64,000 nt of DNA from Bacteroidota bacterium (GCA_018267955.1 JAFDXL010000009.1:522717-586716), one strand, 5' to 3'; numbered from the stretch's first letter, positions 46,460 through 56,053 are shown. Notes: generated by a model not told the origin, from the letters alone. A program made the numbers and translations.

Positions 46460-48154
46460 ATGGGAGACACTAAACGCACAAATATATTATTCAAGTTTTT
46501 TAACCTGATACGATTAGAAAAAGCGGAGATTTCTTCTATCTATTTCTATGCCATATTGGGTGGTTTAATACAACTATCATTACCATTAGGAATACAGTCT
46601 ATTATAAGCTTTGTATTAGGGGGTGCAATTTCCACGTCTTTAGTCTTATTGATTATAGTGGTGATACTTGGTGTGTTTGTAGGTGGTTTATTGAAAGTAA
46701 ATCAAATGAAGATCATCGAAAAGATCCAACAACAACTCTTTGTAAGATATTCATTTCAGTACGCCAACAATATTCCCCTCTTAAACCTGAAAGAGGTTGA
46801 CAATTATTACCTGCCGGAATTAACCAATCATTTTTTTGATACCATCTCATTACAAAAGAGTATTTCAAAGTTATTGCTTGATATACCTGCTGCTACCATT
46901 CAAATTCTTTTTGGGTTGATACTATTATCCTTCTATCATCCTGTGTTCATCTTTTTCGGCATACTGTTACTTTTTGTAGTGTATATGATTTTGCGGATTA
47001 CAGGCAACAAAGGCCTGGAGACCAGTGTCCAGGAAAGTGATTATAAATATAAAGTAGCAGCCTACTTACAAGAACTGGCCAGAGTTGTAAAAACTTTAAA
47101 GTTTTCCAGGAAGAACAAACTGCATATTGTAAAAACAGACAACTATGTTAGCGGATATTTAAACGCAAGGACTTCTCACTTCAAAATACTTCTATACCAG
47201 TATTGGACACTGATCATATTTAAGGTACTGGTAACAACTGCTATGTTGGTAGTTGGTGCATTTTTACTGGTAGATCAACAATTGAATATCGGACAGTTTA
47301 TTGCTGCTGAAATTGTAATTATCATGATCATAGACTCAGTAGAAAAGCTTATCATGAACCTCGATCAGGTTTATGATGTTCTCACTTCGGTTGAGAAAAT
47401 AACAAAAGTAACGGAGAAGCCTTTAGAAGAAAACGGAACAGTAAAACTGTCAAATAAAGAACCATTATCAATAAGGGCACAAAACATATCATTTGGTTAT
47501 TCAGATTCCGGCATTGTTTTAGACAACGTGAATTTTCAGATTAATCCCGGCGATAAAATATGCATTGAGGGGGCCTATAGTTCAGGTAAATCTACGCTCC
47601 TAAGATTGCTAAGTGGCGCTTACAGAAACTTTAATGGCATCCTTATGATAAACAATATACCCATATTGAATTACGACATGCTCTCATTGCGCCCCAGGAT
47701 AGGTGTGCTACTCAACATACAGGATATACTTAGCGGTACCATACGAGAAAATATTTGCCTGGGCGATGACTCGATTGACTATCACCGGTTAGATGCTGTT
47801 ACCGAAGTAACCGGGTTAAAGCCTTTTATTGACGGATTAAAAAAAGGATATGAAACAGAAATTCAACCTATGGGGCAACACTTGTCTGGACGAGTCATTA
47901 AAAAGATATTGCTATGCAGAGCATTAGTACATCGCCCGCAATTATTGTTGTTAGAAGAACCATGGTTGGGATTAGAAATGAATTATGCCGAGAATATTAA
48001 GCACTATTTGTTGAAATCACTTAAGGATACTACTGTGGTAGTAGTAACAAATGATAAATTATTTGCCGAACAGTGCGACCAGGTATTTGAGCTAGAGTCA
48101 GGGAAACTTAACATACTAAAGGCCAAAGATGAAAGAGATAAGGGAAATAATTGA
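46460..48154 (+). CDS. ABC exporter (membrane and ATPase domains fused), type I secretion-like
   Basis: 564 aa: six membrane helices (about 25-295) then a nucleotide-binding domain. There is no N-terminal C39 peptidase. Walker A is E-G-A-Y-S-S-G-K-S-T (370-379), which is sound. The signature is degenerate (LSGRV at 475-479, not LSGGQ), and Walker B reads LLLLEEP with Glu at 499 where Asp is usual. The catalytic Glu (500) is kept. It is the inner-membrane part of a three-gene export set with the HlyD (26-bp overlap) and TolC genes that follow. Cargo unknown. Confidence 0.85.
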   Translation: MGDTKRTNILFKFFNLIRLEKAEISSIYFYAILGGLIQLSLPLGIQSIISFVLGGAISTSLVLLIIVVILGVFVGGLLKVNQMKIIEKIQQQLFVRYSFQYANNIPLLNLKEVDNYYLPELTNHFFDTISLQKSISKLLLDIPAATIQILFGLILLSFYHPVFIFFGILLLFVVYMILRITGNKGLETSVQESDYKYKVAAYLQELARVVKTLKFSRKNKLHIVKTDNYVSGYLNARTSHFKILLYQYWTLIIFKVLVTTAMLVVGAFLLVDQQLNIGQFIAAEIVIIMIIDSVEKLIMNLDQVYDVLTSVEKITKVTEKPLEENGTVKLSNKEPLSIRAQNISFGYSDSGIVLDNVNFQINPGDKICIEGAYSSGKSTLLRLLSGAYRNFNGILMINNIPILNYDMLSLRPRIGVLLNIQDILSGTIRENICLGDDSIDYHRLDAVTEVTGLKPFIDGLKKGYETEIQPMGQHLSGRVIKKILLCRALVHRPQLLLLEEPWLGLEMNYAENIKHYLLKSLKDTTVVVVTNDKLFAEQCDQVFELESGKLNILKAKDERDKGNN

Positions 48155-49436
48155 ATCAACTTATAAGTATGACGGATTCAAGTCATTCGCCAATGTGTAC
48201 AGATCCGGTAAAAAAAGCCATGTACGCTACTGGTTTTATGGTCTACTAATATCTATGTTGTTGATATTAATACTTCCATGGACACAAAACATCAGGTCAA
48301 GAGGCTATGTTACCACACTAAAACAAGAACAACGCCCGCAGGAACTAAACTCTGTTATAGCCGGCAGGATAGTAAAATGGTATGTAAAGGAAGGTGATCA
48401 TGTTAACCCCGGAGATACGATTGTACAATTAGCAGAAATAAAAGATAACTACTTAGATCCTGAGCTTTTGCAACGTACCCAGGAACAGATAACAGCTAAA
48501 GCATCCGGTATTGATTTTTATAACACAAAGGTTGCCGCCACAGATGCTCAATTAAATGCCTTAGAACAGGCTATGAACCTGAAATTAAAACAATTGTCCA
48601 TGAAAATTATAAGCGACAGTATGGAGGCCGTTGCTGCCGCTAATGATTTAAAAATAGCAGACGCTCAATATAAACGTCAGCAAGTGATGCGGGATAGTGG
48701 CCTGGCATCTCTTGTTCAGTTAGAACAGCGGAATCAATACTATCAGTCTGCGCTGGCTAAAAAGACAAGTGCGGATATAAAGTTCATGAACACACGCACA
48801 GAACTATACCAGGTAAGACAAGAGTATGCAGAGAAAATGTTTAAAGCACAAGGTGAAAAAGCTGCAGCACAGAGTGAAATAGCCGCCGGGCAGGCAGAGT
48901 TAGCAAAATTGACTAACCAATATGCAAATTATAAAATCAGGAATGGCCTTTATTTTTTAATTGCACCCCAAAGCGGGCAGGTTGTCAAAGCAAGCAAATC
49001 AGGGATAAATGAAATATTGAAGGAAGGTGAAAAAATAGCTGAGATCGTACCCGATAAAATTGATTACGCTGTAGAGCTATATGTAAGGCCGGTAGACCTA
49101 CCCTTGCTATCGCAAGGGCAGCAAGTACGTTTTATGTTTGATGGCTTCCCGGCTATAGTATTCAGCGGATGGCCTGAGGCATCCTACGGTACGTTCAGTG
49201 GTAAAATTGTAGCTGTTGAGAATTCAGTTAGCAGCAATGGTAAATTCAGAGTATTGGTAGGTGAAGATACCGCGGTTAAAAAGTGGCCCAGGACATTAAA
49301 AATGGGTACCGGTGCACAAGGTATCGCATTACTGAAGAATGTACCTATTGGGTATGAACTCTGGCGCAATATCAACGGATTTCCTCCGGAGTATTATAAA
49401 GCAAATCCGAATGAAAATGAAAGCAGTAAGAAATAG
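48129..49436 (+). CDS. HlyD-family membrane fusion protein
   Basis: 435 aa. An N-terminal cytoplasmic stretch and one membrane helix (about 38-55) precede a biotinyl-lipoyl-like domain (RIVKWYVKEGDHVNPGDTIV), a long coiled coil (about 110-270) and a second half with FLIAPQSGQVVKASKSGINE. The layout is that of adaptors for type I secretion. It overlaps the ABC gene at the start and the TolC gene at the end. Confidence 0.88.
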   Translation: MKEIREIIESTYKYDGFKSFANVYRSGKKSHVRYWFYGLLISMLLILILPWTQNIRSRGYVTTLKQEQRPQELNSVIAGRIVKWYVKEGDHVNPGDTIVQLAEIKDNYLDPELLQRTQEQITAKASGIDFYNTKVAATDAQLNALEQAMNLKLKQLSMKIISDSMEAVAAANDLKIADAQYKRQQVMRDSGLASLVQLEQRNQYYQSALAKKTSADIKFMNTRTELYQVRQEYAEKMFKAQGEKAAAQSEIAAGQAELAKLTNQYANYKIRNGLYFLIAPQSGQVVKASKSGINEILKEGEKIAEIVPDKIDYAVELYVRPVDLPLLSQGQQVRFMFDGFPAIVFSGWPEASYGTFSGKIVAVENSVSSNGKFRVLVGEDTAVKKWPRTLKMGTGAQGIALLKNVPIGYELWRNINGFPPEYYKANPNENESSKK

Positions 49437-50814
49437 ATTGATATTCATATTATACCTTTTGGCCCTGACCTATAAAGCAATCGGGGCAGACGAAAAGTAT
49501 TTGTCTAAAAATGAGTTGATTAGTATCATCAGGCAATACCATCCGGTTGTAAAACAAGCTGACTTTACCATGCAACGCGCCAAGGCGCAATTATTACAAT
49601 CAAGGGGAAATTTTGACCCTGTGCTAATGGGTGAGGTGGGTCGTAAATCGCTGGATGGCAAAGTCTATTATAATTATTTCAACACCCAGATAACTATACC
49701 TACCTGGTATGGCCTGGATATTAAAGCAGGGATCGAAGAGGTATCAGGTGACAGGGTATCGCCCGAGGCAACTCTTGGCAAAACCAGTTATATAGGAGTA
49801 AAACTTTCAACAAACAACCTATTGTTTGATGCCAGGCGGGCAACTCTTGCACAGGCTAAGCTCTTTTACAGGCAAACGGAATCAGAAAAACAACTTGCTG
49901 CAAACAATGTAATCTTTGATGCACTTGTAGCCTATTGGAACTGGGTCAAAGAATACCAGAATTATACCATCATTACAAAAGCGATACAGGTAAATGAAGA
50001 ACGGCTGCAATTTGTACGAGTTGAGTTTGAGCAAGGCGCACGCCCGGCGATAGATACAACAGAAACATTATCTCAGCTGCAGGCATTTTATGTACAGCAA
50101 CAGGCAGCATTACTAGCATATATAAATGCCGGCATAGAACTATCCGGTTTTATGTGGTTAGAGGGAAATTATCCGTACCAGTGGGACGATAGTATTGTTC
50201 CTGATAGTAATGACCTGTATACAGAATATGATATACCTGCATTAAGTAAACTGCTTGATGCGGTAGATAACCATCCTAAATTGGCATCAGTAAGTTATAA
50301 AATCGGCAGTTTGAAAATTGATCAAAAATTGAAGTCGCAGTATTTCATACCCAAACTTTCTATAAACGCAAATATGTTAGGTAAAGGATATTATGAGCAA
50401 TTTTCCCTTAGTAGCACGCAGCTGGAAAACAATCATAAACTAGGTATCAGCCTAAACATGCCATTACTATACAGGGATGCAATCGGCGGATACAAAGCAT
50501 CGAAACTAAAAGTTCTTGAAATGCAGGCTGAGCAAAACAATTTGATACTACAACTGGAGATAAAAGTAAAAATGTATTACAACGAAGTTTTATCGCTTAA
50601 AAATCAGATTGAAACTTACACCAAGGCATATGAAAACTTTCAGCGATTATTCCTCGGTGAAAAATTTCGTTTCGATAACGGTGAAAGCTCATTATTTGTA
50701 TTAAACTCAAGAGAGAATAAAGTGCTGGAAGCATCGCAAAAATTAGTTGAACTAAAAACTAAATGGCATAAATCTTATGCAGCGCTTCTTTGGGCAAGTG
50801 GCCAACTAAACTAG
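49411..50814 (+). CDS. TolC family outer-membrane protein
   Basis: 467 aa from the ATG at 49411, where a signal peptide begins (MKMKAVRNRLIFILYLLALT); an earlier in-frame start at 49339 lies deep in the HlyD gene. The protein has long helical stretches and OEP-type repeats (LFDARRATLAQAKLFYRQTE, QFVRVEFEQGARPAIDTTET, FDNGESSLFVLNSRENKVLE). It forms the outer-membrane duct of the exporter. It overlaps the HlyD stop by 26 bp. Confidence 0.88.
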   Translation: MKMKAVRNRLIFILYLLALTYKAIGADEKYLSKNELISIIRQYHPVVKQADFTMQRAKAQLLQSRGNFDPVLMGEVGRKSLDGKVYYNYFNTQITIPTWYGLDIKAGIEEVSGDRVSPEATLGKTSYIGVKLSTNNLLFDARRATLAQAKLFYRQTESEKQLAANNVIFDALVAYWNWVKEYQNYTIITKAIQVNEERLQFVRVEFEQGARPAIDTTETLSQLQAFYVQQQAALLAYINAGIELSGFMWLEGNYPYQWDDSIVPDSNDLYTEYDIPALSKLLDAVDNHPKLASVSYKIGSLKIDQKLKSQYFIPKLSINANMLGKGYYEQFSLSSTQLENNHKLGISLNMPLLYRDAIGGYKASKLKVLEMQAEQNNLILQLEIKVKMYYNEVLSLKNQIETYTKAYENFQRLFLGEKFRFDNGESSLFVLNSRENKVLEASQKLVELKTKWHKSYAALLWASGQLN

Positions 50815-50863
50815 TTGTCTTTAAAGCATATCTTATGGGGAGCTTTTCCAATGAGCATAGTAA

Positions 50864-51019
50864 TCAGCGAACGGAAACATTTAAACCTCGATTTGCTATG
50901 TCTCCAATTCTATAGCATAAATATTTATATGACTTTAAAAGCATTACCTTATTGTCTTCCATAACATGTTTTACTAAATAAGATTTATCTCCTTCCGCTA
51001 TCACTATTTTATCAACCAT
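50864..51019 (-). CDS. Possible 51-aa protein upstream of purK
   Basis: ATG at 51019, stop at 50864. The protein begins MVDKIVIAEGDKSYLVKHVM and ends CYRIGDIANRGLNVSVR, with a normal residue mixture and AT-rich third positions like its neighbours. It is divergent from purK. No family is recognised; it may be real or chance. Confidence 0.4.
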   Translation of the reverse strand: MVDKIVIAEGDKSYLVKHVMEDNKVMLLKSYKYLCYRIGDIANRGLNVSVR

Positions 51020-51070
51020 AGGTAACCTTACATATAGAATAGCGTCATTACCGTTATAGGCGGTTTTTAT

Positions 51071-51078
51071 TACTTTTG
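51071..51078 (+). promoter_or_regulatory. -7 box TACTTTTG upstream of purK
   Basis: A perfect TAnnTTTG, 20 bp before the purK ATG. It suggests purK-purE has its own promoter after the TolC gene. Confidence 0.5.
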
Positions 51079-51098
51079 CACAAACATTAAAAAAACTA

Positions 51099-52235
51099 AT
51101 GAAAGAGTTGAAGATTGGTATACTTGGGGGAGGACAATTGGGTGCCATGCTTATAAGGCATGCTATAGATTTTGGATTGGATATATCTGTGATGGATAAA
51201 AGCCTCGATTCTCCCTGTGCCCGTTATACCTCATCTTTTTCCGTAGGTAACCCTATGAATTATCAGGACGTGCTGGATTTTGGCAAAAACCTGGATATCA
51301 TCACTATTGAAATAGAAGCAGTAAATACCAAAGCATTACGCGAATTATCAAATAATGGTGTAAAGGTATTCCCCTCCCCTGAAACAATAGAAATCATACA
51401 GAATAAACACAGTCAGAAAAAATTCCTGGAAAATGCCGGCATGCCTGTCGCCCCTTCTGTATTAGTAAATGCTAAGTCTGAGCTATATGGCCTGGTAAAT
51501 AATTTACCCGGATGTCTTAAACTATGCAGCAACGGGTATGATGGTAAAGGTGTAATGATAATAAGAAGCGAACAGGATATTGAGAAGGCCTTTGATGAAC
51601 CGAGTATATTAGAAGAATTAGTTGATATTAAGCATGAGATCTCGGTTATTGTAGCCAGAAACGAAAATGGACAAGTTGATTGCTATGATCCTGTAATGAT
51701 GATCTTTAACAAAGAACGAATGCTCCTGGATTACCAGCTATGTCCCGCCGATATATCTGTTGAAACGGCAGCTGAAGCACGCAATATTGCTATCAAAACA
51801 GCTGAGGCGCTTAAGCTTACAGGTATACTTGCCGTTGAAATGTTTATAACCGGTGATGGCAAGTTATTGGTGAATGAACTGGCGCCCCGCCCCCATAACA
51901 GCGGGCACCATACTATTGAGGCATGTGTAACGTCTCAATATGAACAATTGCTAAGAGTAATAATGGGTTGGCCGCTGGGATCTACAAAATTAACAAGTAG
52001 CAGTGTAATGATGAATGTACTAGAGCCTGCAGCATCCGAAAAAAAGAACATGGGAAAAGCCTTAGAATCAATACTAGGGTTAGAGGATGTTCACTTGCAC
52101 TGGTATGGTAAGAAGGGAGGATCTGAAGGAAGGAAAATGGGGCATATTACCATAAATGATGATACAATTGAAAAGGCATTGTTAAAAGCAGCAACGATTC
52201 GTAATATTTTAAAAGCAAAACATGAAGAAAAATAA
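51099..52235 (+). CDS. purK: 5-(carboxyamino)imidazole ribonucleotide synthase
   Basis: 378 aa, ATP-grasp fold: N-terminal [47 protein letters not shown], and [19 protein letters not shown] for the metal site. It makes N5-carboxyaminoimidazole ribonucleotide from AIR, ATP and bicarbonate in purine synthesis. The start of purE overlaps its stop by 14 bp. It is on the same strand as the dab cluster and, like Sua5, uses bicarbonate. Confidence 0.95.
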   Translation: MKELKIGILGGGQLGAMLIRHAIDFGLDISVMDKSLDSPCARYTSSFSVGNPMNYQDVLDFGKNLDIITIEIEAVNTKALRELSNNGVKVFPSPETIEIIQNKHSQKKFLENAGMPVAPSVLVNAKSELYGLVNNLPGCLKLCSNGYDGKGVMIIRSEQDIEKAFDEPSILEELVDIKHEISVIVARNENGQVDCYDPVMMIFNKERMLLDYQLCPADISVETAAEARNIAIKTAEALKLTGILAVEMFITGDGKLLVNELAPRPHNSGHHTIEACVTSQYEQLLRVIMGWPLGSTKLTSSSVMMNVLEPAASEKKNMGKALESILGLEDVHLHWYGKKGGSEGRKMGHITINDDTIEKALLKAATIRNILKAKHEEK

Positions 52236-52734
52236 AGTAGGCATCATTATGGGTAGCAAATCAGATGCACCTATAATGGAACAGGCAGCAATTGTTCTTA
52301 AAAAATTCGGCGTTGATTATGAGTTTGCCGTTGTATCAGCGCATAGAAGTCCGGATTGGCTTTTTGAATATGCGAAAGGGCTGGAGGCAAATAATATTAA
52401 AGTGGTAATAGCCGGCGCAGGTGGCGCAGCGCATTTGCCGGGTATGACGGCAGCACTTTCTATTGTGCCTGTTATCGGAGTTCCCATAAAGTCTTCCAAT
52501 TCTATTGAAGGTATAGACTCTTTACTTTCAATAGTTCAGATGCCTAATGACGTGCCGGTAGCAACAGTGGCTATAAATGCTGCGCATAATGCGGCTGTAC
52601 TTGCAGTGCAGATGCTTGCTATTGACGATGAGGATCTAAAGGAAAAATTAAAGACACTCAAGATCGACAATACGAAGAAAGTCGATCAGCAGAATAAAGA
52701 ACTAATGGCTGAATCCTTAAAGAAAGACGCGTAA
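52222..52734 (+). CDS. purE: N5-CAIR mutase
   Basis: 170 aa, the usual length for class I Pur[27 protein letters not shown] (active-site His) and [17 protein letters not shown] are the substrate loops. It converts N5-CAIR to CAIR after PurK. It is coupled to purK by a 14-bp overlap and followed by a strong terminator. Confidence 0.96.
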   Translation: MKKNKVGIIMGSKSDAPIMEQAAIVLKKFGVDYEFAVVSAHRSPDWLFEYAKGLEANNIKVVIAGAGGAAHLPGMTAALSIVPVIGVPIKSSNSIEGIDSLLSIVQMPNDVPVATVAINAAHNAAVLAVQMLAIDDEDLKEKLKTLKIDNTKKVDQQNKELMAESLKKDA

Positions 52735-52771
52735 CCTTTCTTTATAATACAGTGTTTTTAAAAGCATCAGG

Positions 52772-52812
52772 ATGAAGAACTGCATGAATAATAATTTCAT
52801 GCGGTTCTTCAT
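52772..52812. terminator. Long inverted repeat, bidirectional terminator
   Basis: A 17-bp stem with one G-T pair and a 7-nt loop, between convergent purE and the SnoaL-like gene. Confidence 0.65.
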
Positions 52813-52820
52813 TTGTAGTA

Positions 52821-53237
52821 TTATTCCGATAGCTTATCTGCATGGCGATGTGCCAGTTTCCATTCACCATTTTCTTTTCTGAATATTTCGGTCACTCTTA
52901 GGTTGAAGACAACATCCTTATCCTGCCCCTTCATTTTCACTGTTGAACGTTGAATACCCGTCCAATAAGCTAAATGCTCATCTGCAGCCTGGTGCATTAC
53001 TGCAAAATGATTTTCAGCGCCGGGTAAAAAATTAGCAGCACCCTTTTCGTTGAAAGCATTCACCTCACCTGCACCTTGCACACAGGTTCCGTTAGGTGCA
53101 AAAATTGTAGCGGGTGATTCCCCAACTGATATATCTTCCAGTAGTTTAAAATTTCCTTCTACAAATGCTGTTGAAGCGCTCAACCTTACCTTCATAAAGC
53201 GCTTAAATTCTTCCAGGTGATTAGCGTCGTTTGTCAT
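52821..53237 (-). CDS. SnoaL-like/NTF2-fold protein
   Basis: 138 aa: an N-terminal helix (EEFKRFMKVRLSASTAFVEG), a mixed beta-core and a C-terminal VTEIFRKENGEWKLAHRHAD, the typical last strand of DUF4440/SnoaL-like proteins. No signal peptide. Members range from isomerases to stress proteins; nothing here decides. Confidence 0.75.
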   Translation of the reverse strand: MTNDANHLEEFKRFMKVRLSASTAFVEGNFKLLEDISVGESPATIFAPNGTCVQGAGEVNAFNEKGAANFLPGAENHFAVMHQAADEHLAYWTGIQRSTVKMKGQDKDVVFNLRVTEIFRKENGEWKLAHRHADKLSE

Positions 53238-53299
53238 TACTACTCTATTATTTAGAATCTTATTATAAAATAATCGCTAAAATCATATGCCGAAAAATA

Positions 53300-53476
53300 T
53301 CAATCCCGATAACGATGCCCCAGCCGGTCACTGTCTTTGTTCCATTCATAAGCATCAGTTGCTCCATTTACATCACTCGCGTCATGCTTATCAGCCATTT
53401 TAATTTCGATTGGCTGCTGTTCCTCGCTTACACTTTTTTCGTTCATGCTGTTTTGATGGCTGTTATATGTTTCCAT
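53300..53476 (-). CDS. Possible 58-aa hydrophilic protein
   Basis: ATG at 53476, stop at 53300-53302. Acidic and disordered, starting METYNSHQNSMNEKSVSEEQ and ending KDSDRLGHRYRD. It fills the gap between the SnoaL-like gene and map. Small proteins with such tails occur in Bacteroidota, but no family is certain. A frame on the other strand (53231-53509) is less convincing. Confidence 0.45.
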   Translation of the reverse strand: METYNSHQNSMNEKSVSEEQQPIEIKMADKHDASDVNGATDAYEWNKDSDRLGHRYRD

Positions 53477-53560
53477 AAGTTTTGTTTATCTCTAGTAAAT
53501 ACAAATTAGTGCCATAAGGCCTAGCATTTTGCTAAATTGCACTACAAACAATAGCCGGGT

Positions 53561-54325
53561 ATGTCAATAAACAATGAAGCGGAATTAATAGGAATGAAAA
53601 AAGCCAGCGAAGCGGTTGCCACTACGCTGAGAAAAATGATCGACTATGCACAGCCCGGCATGACTACCAAAGAGCTGGATGATTTTGGCAACGATTTACT
53701 GAAGGAATTGGGTGCAAGGTCAGCACCCTACCTCGCTTATGGCTTCCCCGGCTGCACCTGTATCAGTGTCAATAATGAGTTTTGCCACGGCATACCCACC
53801 AATGACCGGGTACTGGCTGAAGGCGATCTTGTTAATATAGATGTATCTGCCGAGCTGAATGGTTTCTGGTCCGACAATGGGGCATCTTTTGTATTGGGCA
53901 GAGATATTTATGGACATGGCGAACTGGTGGAAGCTTCGCGTACGATCCTTCAAAAAGCGATCAATAATATTAAAGGTGGCGTTCGTATATCTGATATAGG
54001 CGGGCTGATAGAAACAGAAGCCAGGAAGCGGGGGTTAAAGGTAGTAAAGAACCTTACCGGCCATGGCATTGGCCGCAGCCTGCACGAAGAACCTCTTGAT
54101 ATAGCCAGCTATCGGGACAGGTTCAATAAGCAACGCTTTAAAAAGAATTCCGTAGTAGCCATCGAAACTTTTATATCCACCGATTCTACAATGGCCGTAA
54201 CACTTTCTGACAACTGGACCATGGCAGGCAATAAAGGCGGCTTCATGGCACAGCATGAACATACTATTGTAGTTACAGATGGCAAGCCGTTGATACTTAC
54301 TGCGATGAACGGGATATGGAACTAA
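53561..54325 (+). CDS. map: Type I methionine aminopeptidase
   Basis: 254 aa. Metal ligands are present in order: D in NIDVSAE, D in WSDNGASF, H in GHGIGRSLHEEP, E in VVAIETFIS and E in QHEHTIVVT. HGIP in the substrate pocket is kept. FPGCTCISVNNEFCHGIP and FWSDNGASF differ from the common bacterial form (YHGDTS), so it may be a second, divergent Map. It removes the initiator Met from new proteins. Confidence 0.9.
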   Translation: MSINNEAELIGMKKASEAVATTLRKMIDYAQPGMTTKELDDFGNDLLKELGARSAPYLAYGFPGCTCISVNNEFCHGIPTNDRVLAEGDLVNIDVSAELNGFWSDNGASFVLGRDIYGHGELVEASRTILQKAINNIKGGVRISDIGGLIETEARKRGLKVVKNLTGHGIGRSLHEEPLDIASYRDRFNKQRFKKNSVVAIETFISTDSTMAVTLSDNWTMAGNKGGFMAQHEHTIVVTDGKPLILTAMNGIWN

Positions 54326-54430
54326 ATATTATTTACTACACACTGCTTAGCTGTAATACCCCAGTTATAATACCTGATTGCAAATATCAAATTCAATGAC
54401 AGCGGTCATTATTTCAAGCCAGATACATAT

Positions 54431-54438
54431 TAACTTTG
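54431..54438 (+). promoter_or_regulatory. -7 box TAACTTTG upstream of the EGF-like lipoprotein
   Basis: A perfect TAnnTTTG, 25 bp before the ATG at 54464. Confidence 0.5.
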
Positions 54439-54463
54439 GATTTATATTCAAATTCTTCTGGTT

Positions 54464-54895
54464 ATGAAAAAACTGATATTATTTACCTCATTCATTACGA
54501 TCGCCATCTTTTCTGCTGTGGTATATAGCGGTTGTACCAAAGCCGATAAATGTGCCGATATCACTTGCCAGCATGGCGGCACATGCAGCGATGGTGCATG
54601 CAAATGTCCTACAGGTTACCTGGGTGCCAACTGCGAAACACGAACTTGTGAAGCTAATAAAACGGCAACTGTAAAATTCACAAACAAAACAGGCAGCAGC
54701 CTTACTTATGCCGTTGTGTGGGATGGATCTACCATTACCACCATCGCGCCTGGTGCCACATCAAGTACCTATACAGTTAGCGCTGGCCAGCACACGCTGC
54801 ATTTTATGATTGCTAACTCCACCAACGAGGCCTGCACTATCAGCAGCCCCAATCTCGCCGCCTGCGAAAACCAGGAATACTGGTGCACCAAGTAA
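54464..54895 (+). CDS. Lipoprotein with an EGF-like module
   Basis: 143 aa. A signal peptide has its lipobox near VYSGC, then one EGF-like module (about 30-60) with six cysteines in CADITCQHGGTCSDGACKC and GYLGANCE, then a beta-sandwich-like domain (TATVKFTNKTGSSLTYAVVW). It is probably displayed on the cell surface. Single EGF modules are less common in bacteria. Function unknown. Confidence 0.72.
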   Translation: MKKLILFTSFITIAIFSAVVYSGCTKADKCADITCQHGGTCSDGACKCPTGYLGANCETRTCEANKTATVKFTNKTGSSLTYAVVWDGSTITTIAPGATSSTYTVSAGQHTLHFMIANSTNEACTISSPNLAACENQEYWCTK

Positions 54896-54924
54896 TACTC
54901 CGGTCAACAACAATAATAATAGCA

Positions 54925-54957
54925 AAAGGGTTTCAACTATATGTTGAAACCCTTTGT
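54925..54957. terminator. Bidirectional Rho-independent terminator
   Basis: A 13-bp perfect stem, AAAGGGTTTCAAC / GTTGAAACCCTTT, with loop TATAT between convergent genes. Confidence 0.8.
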
Positions 54958-54979
54958 GATGATTAGCTATGAACGAAGG

Positions 54980-56053
54980 TTAATTCGGATCACTAAATTT
55001 AGGATTCCTTATAAAATCTTCATCCGTCAGCGATTTCAGGAAAGCTACGAGATCTGCTTTTTGCTGAGTTGTAAGGTTCAATCCTGAGCCAAACTCCGGC
55101 ATATGCTCATCCAGGTTAGGACTGGTTTGTTGTATTTTACTGCTATAGAAATCTACAACATCTTCCAGTGTCGTAAACCTGCTATCATGCATATAAGGCG
55201 CAGTCACTGCAATGTTCCTTAAGGTAGGCACTTTAAATTTTCCTTTATCTGCAGCGCTACCTGTAAACTTCATCAATCCGTCGTCTTTAGGATTCGCATC
55301 TAAACCATTGTTTCTGAATTCATGATCTGTGAACAACGTATTCATCAAGTGACAATTTTTGCACTTGCCGTCACCAACAAAAATAGCCAGGCCTCTTTGT
55401 TCCTGTGCGGTAAGCGCGGTACTGTCTCCTTCAAAATAAAAATGATCAAACCGGCTGTTGAATGATACCAGGGTTCTCTCAAACTGTGATATTGCATTCA
55501 CAACAAGATTACTATCGATAGTACGTGTACCAAAAGCCTTAAAGAAAAGATCAGAGTACACCGTACTGTTCTGCAACCGCTTTACCACTTCCGGCCAGTT
55601 GTTCGCCATTTCGATCGGGTTGGTGACCGGGTCATGCGCCTGTCCTTCAAGACTCGCCCTTCTGCCGTCCCAGAAAAAACGCGTATTCCAGCCAAGGTTG
55701 ATGATCGCCATTGCATTTCTGTCTCCAAAACTACCATTGGTACCCTGGCTGAATGGCCTCGGGTCATCAAATGCATTTTCCTGCTTATGGCAACTGGCAC
55801 AGCTAATGGTCATATCATTGCTCAATGTTTTATCATAAAACAATTTATGCCCTAGTTCTACCCCTTCTGCTGTCATTGGGTTAGTGCCAGTCATCGGCAT
55901 ACTACCCACATATTTAGCTACGTAAGCTGGTACGGTCACAGACATTGCAGTAGGCGAATAACTTTCAGTTGCCGTTTGTGTGTCCTTTTTCCGGCAGGCA
56001 TTTATAGTGCAGATCACTGTAATGTAGCCGACTAATATCAAACCCTTCTTCAT
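54980..56053 (-). CDS. Di-heme cytochrome c peroxidase, lipoprotein
   Basis: 357 aa. A signal peptide with lipobox near INAC (Cys 20) and two c-type heme sites, CASCH (85-89) and CKNCH (231-235). VELGHKLFYDKTLS, CHKQENAFDD and FRNNGLDANP are typical of the CcpA/MauG family (PF03150). It reduces H2O2 in the periplasm with electrons from the respiratory chain. The start follows the stop of the upstream T9SS gene with no gap, so they share a transcript. Confidence 0.92.
   Translation of the reverse strand: MKKGLILVGYITVICTINACRKKDTQTATESYSPTAMSVTVPAYVAKYVGSMPMTGTNPMTAEGVELGHKLFYDKTLSNDMTISCASCHKQENAFDDPRPFSQGTNGSFGDRNAMAIINLGWNTRFFWDGRRASLEGQAHDPVTNPIEMANNWPEVVKRLQNSTVYSDLFFKAFGTRTIDSNLVVNAISQFERTLVSFNSRFDHFYFEGDSTALTAQEQRGLAIFVGDGKCKNCHLMNTLFTDHEFRNNGLDANPKDDGLMKFTGSAADKGKFKVPTLRNIAVTAPYMHDSRFTTLEDVVDFYSSKIQQTSPNLDEHMPEFGSGLNLTTQQKADLVAFLKSLTDEDFIRNPKFSDPN

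Noticed and set aside
46460-48154. Bacteriocin exporter with peptidase
   Set aside because: No N-terminal C39 peptidase domain and no leader peptide gene nearby.
53231-53509. 92-aa frame on the plus strand before map
   Set aside because: Mostly hydrophobic and Tyr/Phe-rich, opposite a better 58-aa frame; likely a shadow.
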